The notes under the pieces are model-generated. The model had not been told where the DNA came from, searched no databases, and was given only the letters and a program-made list of their open reading frames with translations. A DNA stretch of 8,645 bases from Verrucomicrobiia bacterium. Its GTDB lineage: Bacteria > Verrucomicrobiota > Verrucomicrobiia > Opitutales > Opitutaceae. Of this stretch, positions 7,101 through 8,645 are shown one piece after another. Position 1 is the stretch's first letter. Every line of letters starts with the position of its first letter. The stretch spans positions 1-8,645 of the forward strand of contig JAUHWE010000156.1 of assembly GCA_030424825.1 (NCBI GenBank), written 5' to 3'. Position numbers and translations under genes: made by a program.

Positions 7101-7758
7101 CATCCATCCCGGCAACCCGAATAGCGAGCCGATCCTCTATCAATGTGCGATTGAAATCGAACGTAGCCCGATGTCCCCCACGATGATCAAACCGGAAAGA
7201 GACTTCGCTCTTGTCGCTGCCGATGTAGGCCCGACTCAGTGAGTTGTTAATCACTCCGCCCGGCGAACCAAGGCCGAACAAAATGGAATTGGGACCTCGG
7301 TTGATCGTCACGCGCTCCGTGTTGTATCCATCAAACGGAATAACCGTTTGAAAATAGTCACGTGTCAATGTAGCGCTCACGAGACCGCGAACACGCTGCG
7401 CCCCCTGCGGATTGTTCCGCGAATCGTTGGTACTCTGGTTCGTCAGATTGACATCTGAGAAGTTGCCTTGAGTTCCGCCCACTTCCATACTCCCCACATA
7501 GGACAAAAGCGATTCACCATCGGTGGCGCCGGTATCCTCAAGAAAGTCTTTAGTGACGACTGAAATCGACGCCCCCAAGTCTTTAATATTGGAGCGGACA
7601 CGGGATCCCGCCAATGTTGTCGTGGCTCGATAGCCCTCATTGTCTGAAGCTTGAACCGCGAAAGGAGACAGCTCAATAACCTCCTCGTCCTGGGCTTGCA
7701 GATACAGACCCGATATTAAAAGGCTAGCTAACGCGAGCCAAGTAGTTTTCATTTTCAT
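4165..7758 (-). CDS. Large TonB-dependent outer-membrane receptor
   Basis: From ATG at 7758 the protein has 1197 residues. A TTG one codon upstream and a second ATG at 7752 are alternative starts; all keep the signal peptide (1-22, cleavage likely after LQA). Next comes an EVIELSPFAV stretch (26-35) in the place of a TonB box, then the plug domain: TTTLAGSRVRS (46-56), ISVVTKDFLEDTGATD (65-80), and RVTINRGPNSILFGLGSPGG (149-168). The rest is a long beta-barrel with large extracellular loops ending in FLTNTFKF, with the terminal Phe typical of outer-membrane barrels. No STN domain and no carboxypeptidase-like N-terminal extension, as found in SusC proteins, is present. Such receptors import bulky ligands (oligosaccharides, siderophores, peptides) using TonB energy. 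The size, above the usual 650-1000 residues, and the N-terminal style match receptors expanded in Opitutia. No SusD partner or hydrolase adjoins it, so the ligand is unknown. It ends at a strong terminator and appears to be transcribed alone. Confidence 0.96.
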   Translation of the reverse strand: MKMKTTWLALASLLISGLYLQAQDEEVIELSPFAVQASDNEGYRATTTLAGSRVRSNIKDLGASISVVTKDFLEDTGATDGESLLSYVGSMEVGGTQGNFSDVNLTNQSTNDSRNNPQGAQRVRGLVSATLTRDYFQTVIPFDGYNTERVTINRGPNSILFGLGSPGGVINNSLSRAYIGSDKSEVSFRFDHRGGHRATFDFNRTLIEDRLAIRVAGMDEETKYKQEPAVEEDRRFYLAWDSTLFKNENSNFLGRTSFRGSIENGEIFRNPPDVVPPTDGFSSWFEGIGTQEQLNAMLAVPGVDFSNIGNGAVTEAQVRAAVSAGLATVPEGMTLDEFAAVEGQFIPRSTYNRFTDEGGTTTQGFAPYFLYPAINYNSADGTAGPGWADPALAGVQGIMGRWRPNGFATQDNRWSNSAQPDTGFTVASIQNRNIFDYHNNLFQGTTNEVTTDFDMYQAIFEQEFFNGKAGIELAFDRQEREQNRFNAFSSGSSKTIYVDISEYHAPGDENFDGVADRLPNENLGRLAVRWDDNSVTKDIDEQDTLRATVFGTFDFKDVMNNDRWGGILGSHTLTGLYEDRTNDSRDRQTRGSWWADTGKYPGHGHISNGRNDNFRRIVKSQVYMSDNLSNLTSADQVRVDGIITAPFPQIGDEYGIWYFDNGPDDTGVINTWRIIENLQSANVSRRELTSEAFSLQSRFFGGNLVGMWARRTDEQKAYQRIQETTDYGDPDAVDSMGNAIIPLRLDLPGDTEFDGNFNERLLFLESDPASVDKDSTTTWSVVANYPENWLGELPWGMDLSAHYYEAESFQPAGISNNVLNQPLASPFGETREHGVTMSLFDGRLSIRYNEFKTVNANARTNLGGQLGEIVGRVNFYLTRIADAEDSGLPLFPSAADALLTTETNPSNRDRLTGTDADLIGVSTYDEYYERLMEILPPDVRDIYDFRVNKTFDSNGVLQDVNIESNPIRGLNSTLDFVAEGKEIDIVGRVTDNITLSLNIAEQETVTSNTGPVAIPLALEIIQRIKDLGLYDIRDSPFQVETGAIGASRYEAVLRTLRVEKAKDNTVSPEQRKWRINLVSRYDFNDGKFKGLSVGGGLRYQDEVAVGYPNVFDEFGNAVPDISNPWLGPDELNGDAFLRYGRPIANGKIDWSVQFNARNLYRKNGDDDIPVTINPDGAVALIRIPNERQFFLTNTFKF

Positions 7759-7788
7759 CAATTATATTTTGGTTTAGTCGTTGATATT

Positions 7789-7809
7789 CGCACTTCTAAC
7801 GCGAGTGCG
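7789..7809. promoter_or_regulatory. Inverted repeat in the receptor leader
   Basis: CGCACT (7789-7794) and AGTGCG (7804-7809) are perfect complements around a nine-base loop, 31 bases upstream of the receptor ATG. The spacing suits either an operator for a dimeric regulator or a hairpin in the 5' leader of the mRNA. No regulator is encoded next to it, so its role is inferred from position only. Confidence 0.35.
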
Positions 7810-7848
7810 GGTCGTAAATTTTCGAATTCCGGTGAATCCTCGTGTAGG

Positions 7849-8127
7849 ATGGAATTAATTCGTATCCAATTACCTATTAGAGATAGGTTTATTGCATTCT
7901 ACTCCCTAGAGGATAACGCAGGTTCAGAGATATACTCTATCGAGCGAATACACTCTCAGGAAACGATTCCGGAGATTTATCGGTGCTGGCTTCTCGCACA
8001 GCCGTCACTATTAGCGATATTTTTTGCAGTACAGATAGCTAATGTTGATATCGTAGAAACGTATCACAAAAATTGTGACACCCCATCATTTGATCAGCGA
8101 TTAGTAAAAGCAAGCCACCCCCTCTAG
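7849..8127 (+). CDS. Doubtful small protein of unknown function, 92 residues
   Basis: An ATG-to-TAG frame of 92 codons lies divergently from the receptor gene. I do not recognise the protein: it starts MELIRIQLPIRDRF, has a hydrophobic patch LLAIFFAVQIANVDIV at about 54-69, and has no signal peptide or known motif. By hand count G+C is about 50 percent at codon position 1, 35 at position 2 and 38 at position 3, an order seen in real AT-rich genes and unlike chance. Against it, there is no clear ribosome-binding site beyond AGG directly before the ATG, the same frame stays open upstream into the antisense of the receptor start, and the stretch must also hold the receptor promoter. It could be a real low-GC gene, a decayed fragment, or noise. 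Confidence 0.25.
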   Translation: MELIRIQLPIRDRFIAFYSLEDNAGSEIYSIERIHSQETIPEIYRCWLLAQPSLLAIFFAVQIANVDIVETYHKNCDTPSFDQRLVKASHPL

Positions 8128-8249
8128 GGAAGCCCTGCTGCAGATTCGTCCGCAGACGAACAGAAAGGTAAAAATACAGTGGGTTGAGCCTTTGTTAATT
8201 TAGACGGGTTAACCGTATGATAAGTGCCCGCCAAATTGGCTTTGAACAA

Positions 8250-8271
8250 CGGAATGTCAAGCTCGTCCTAC
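8250..8271 (-). repeat. Single REP-like segment, weak
   Basis: On the minus strand this reads GTAGGACGAGCTTGACATTC and on to CCG. It shares the GTAGG head and the internal GCTTG of the REP pair at 8494-8570, but its palindrome is poor. It may be a diverged half-element of the same family or a coincidence. Confidence 0.22.
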
Positions 8272-8443
8272 CCGCTTTCAAAGGGGCTTAAAACACCCTG
8301 GCCGCCTTCGCAACAGGGTGAGAAACCCTGAAGGTTTCCGCGCGAGACAAGCCGTCAAACCGATGCGTTTCGTTGTCGAATGCTCGTGGAGAGGAAAACG
8401 GACCCTCAAGACCAATACCATCCTTGCGCAGGCCAATAAAGAT

Positions 8444-8608
8444 CCCCGCAACAAGGAGGGTGTTGAAAAAGTTTGGCAAGGCGATGTTTTCTTGTAGGGG
8501 CGTCGCTTGCGGCGACCGCACACGCAACTCAATACTCCAATGACGCGGACGCCGCAAGCGACGCCCCTACGTTTCAGCTCCTTTTTCAACACCCTCCAAG
8601 CTACGGGG
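8444..8608. repeat. Outer terminal inverted repeats of a nested, MITE-like element
   Basis: Perfect 17-base arms lie at 8455-8471 (GGAGGGTGTTGAAAAAG) and 8581-8597 (CTTTTTCAACACCCTCC). Six unpaired bases beyond them on each side, CCCCG (8444-8448) and CGGGG (8604-8608) also pair, so the symmetry extends to 165 bases. The arms resemble insertion-sequence ends, which often contain GTTGAAAAA-type motifs. The interior holds no transposase and is filled by a second palindrome, so this would be a non-autonomous element. No convincing target-site duplication is visible in the flanks. Confidence 0.78.
8494..8570. repeat. Inner inverted pair of GTAG-headed REP-like sequences (REPIN/BIME-like)
   Basis: Two 26-base copies face each other at 8494-8519 and 8545-8570, identical except for one base (8515), with a 25-base spacer. 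Each begins with GTAG at its outer end and then folds on itself: GGGCGTCGC pairs with GCGGCGTCC if two G-T wobbles are allowed. A GTAG head plus an imperfect palindrome, present as an inverted pair, is the defining layout of REPINs mobilised by RAYT (TnpA_REP) transposases. The element sits off-centre inside the outer arms, 22 bases from the left arm and 10 from the right. No RAYT gene lies in the window, so it would be supplied in trans. Confidence 0.75.
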
Positions 8609-8619
8609 CATTGCTAAAG

Positions 8620-8645
8620 GTAGGGAGGATCGGCCTTCGCGAAGC
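8620..8645 (+). repeat. Possible further GTAG-headed palindrome cut by the window edge
   Basis: The last 26 bases begin GTAGGGAGGATCGG and run into the perfect 10-base palindrome CTTCGCGAAG (8635-8644). The layout suggests the first half of a larger hairpin whose second arm lies beyond the window. Its core differs from the 8494-8570 copies, so it would be a different REP type. Confidence 0.3.

Larger units (their letters stand above)
7759..8454. other. Long, mostly non-coding region upstream of the receptor gene
   Basis: About 700 bases, AT-richer than the genes on its left, hold no securely identified gene; a doubtful 92-codon frame (7849-8127) is listed separately. Small palindromes are frequent: ACCTAT-TAGAG-ATAGGT (7872-7888), TCACAA-AAA-TTGTGA (8064-8078), TTCGTC-CGCA-GACGAA (8145-8160), CACCCTG (8294-8300) with CAGGGTG (8314-8320), and GAAACC-CTGAA-GGTTTC (8322-8338). 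The receptor promoter must lie in the left part, but no clear -35/-10 pair was found there. The part from about 8270 to 8454 is more GC-rich, may belong to a decayed repeat unit, and encodes nothing recognisable. Confidence 0.5.

Noticed and set aside
7761..7766. Perfect minus-strand TATAAT just before the receptor start
   Set aside because: It ends two bases before the ATG, so a transcript from it would begin inside the coding sequence; probably just AT-rich leader.
8286..8326. ACACCCTG/CAGGGTG hairpin as another copy of the outer arms at 8455 and 8581
   Set aside because: Only about seven bases (ACACCCT) agree; too short to call a copy.
8278..8592. Overlapping minus-strand reading frames of 104 and 89 codons
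   Set aside because: They run through the nested palindrome, so part of the protein is encoded by repeat arms, and show no recognisable domain. Best read as non-coding repeat DNA.

Overview
The window looks like chromosome from a member of the Verrucomicrobiota, most likely class Opitutia (the Pelagicoccus, Opitutus and Coraliomargarita side of the phylum). The main reason is the very large TonB-dependent receptor, whose N-terminus runs from a short signal peptide into an EVIELSPFAV-type segment and then a STLAGSRVRS-like, ISVVTKDFLEDTGATD-like plug. I know that style from Opitutia receptors. Shine-Dalgarno sequences are weak or absent before the genes, which fits. The assignment rests on recall of protein families, not on a search.

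Layout. (1) Positions 1-1170, minus strand: a NagB-type glucosamine-6-phosphate deaminase fused to the beginning of a PIG-L/LmbE-like deacetylase domain, cut by the window edge. (2) An 84-base divergent intergenic region. (3) Positions 1255-2142, plus strand: an AraC-family regulator, a plausible controller of the deaminase. (4) A 121-base convergent intergenic region with a long perfect inverted repeat and a competing third arm. (5) Positions 2264-3799, minus strand: an exported member of the agmatine deiminase / Porphyromonas-type peptidylarginine deiminase family with an expanded insert before the catalytic cysteine. (6) About 365 bases without a gene, holding a candidate promoter, small hairpins and a textbook intrinsic terminator. 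(7) Positions 4165-7758, minus strand: the 1197-residue TonB-dependent receptor. (8) Positions 7759-8645: AT-richer, largely non-coding DNA with one doubtful 92-codon reading frame, ending in a nested palindromic element that resembles a REPIN/BIME inside longer terminal inverted repeats.

How the genes may work together. The deaminase and the AraC regulator form a classic divergent regulator-target pair, pointing to amino-sugar catabolism. The receptor would import a bulky substrate across the outer membrane, and the exported deiminase would act in the periplasm or outside. Nothing in the sequence proves that the receptor or deiminase belongs to the amino-sugar pathway: each has its own terminator or promoter signals and they do not form one operon.

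No CRISPR array, tRNA, rRNA, transposase gene or recognisable defence system was found. The items most worth checking are the altered catalytic motifs in both domains of the NagB fusion, the insert in the exported deiminase, the three-arm structure at 2167-2254, and the nested palindrome at 8444-8608.
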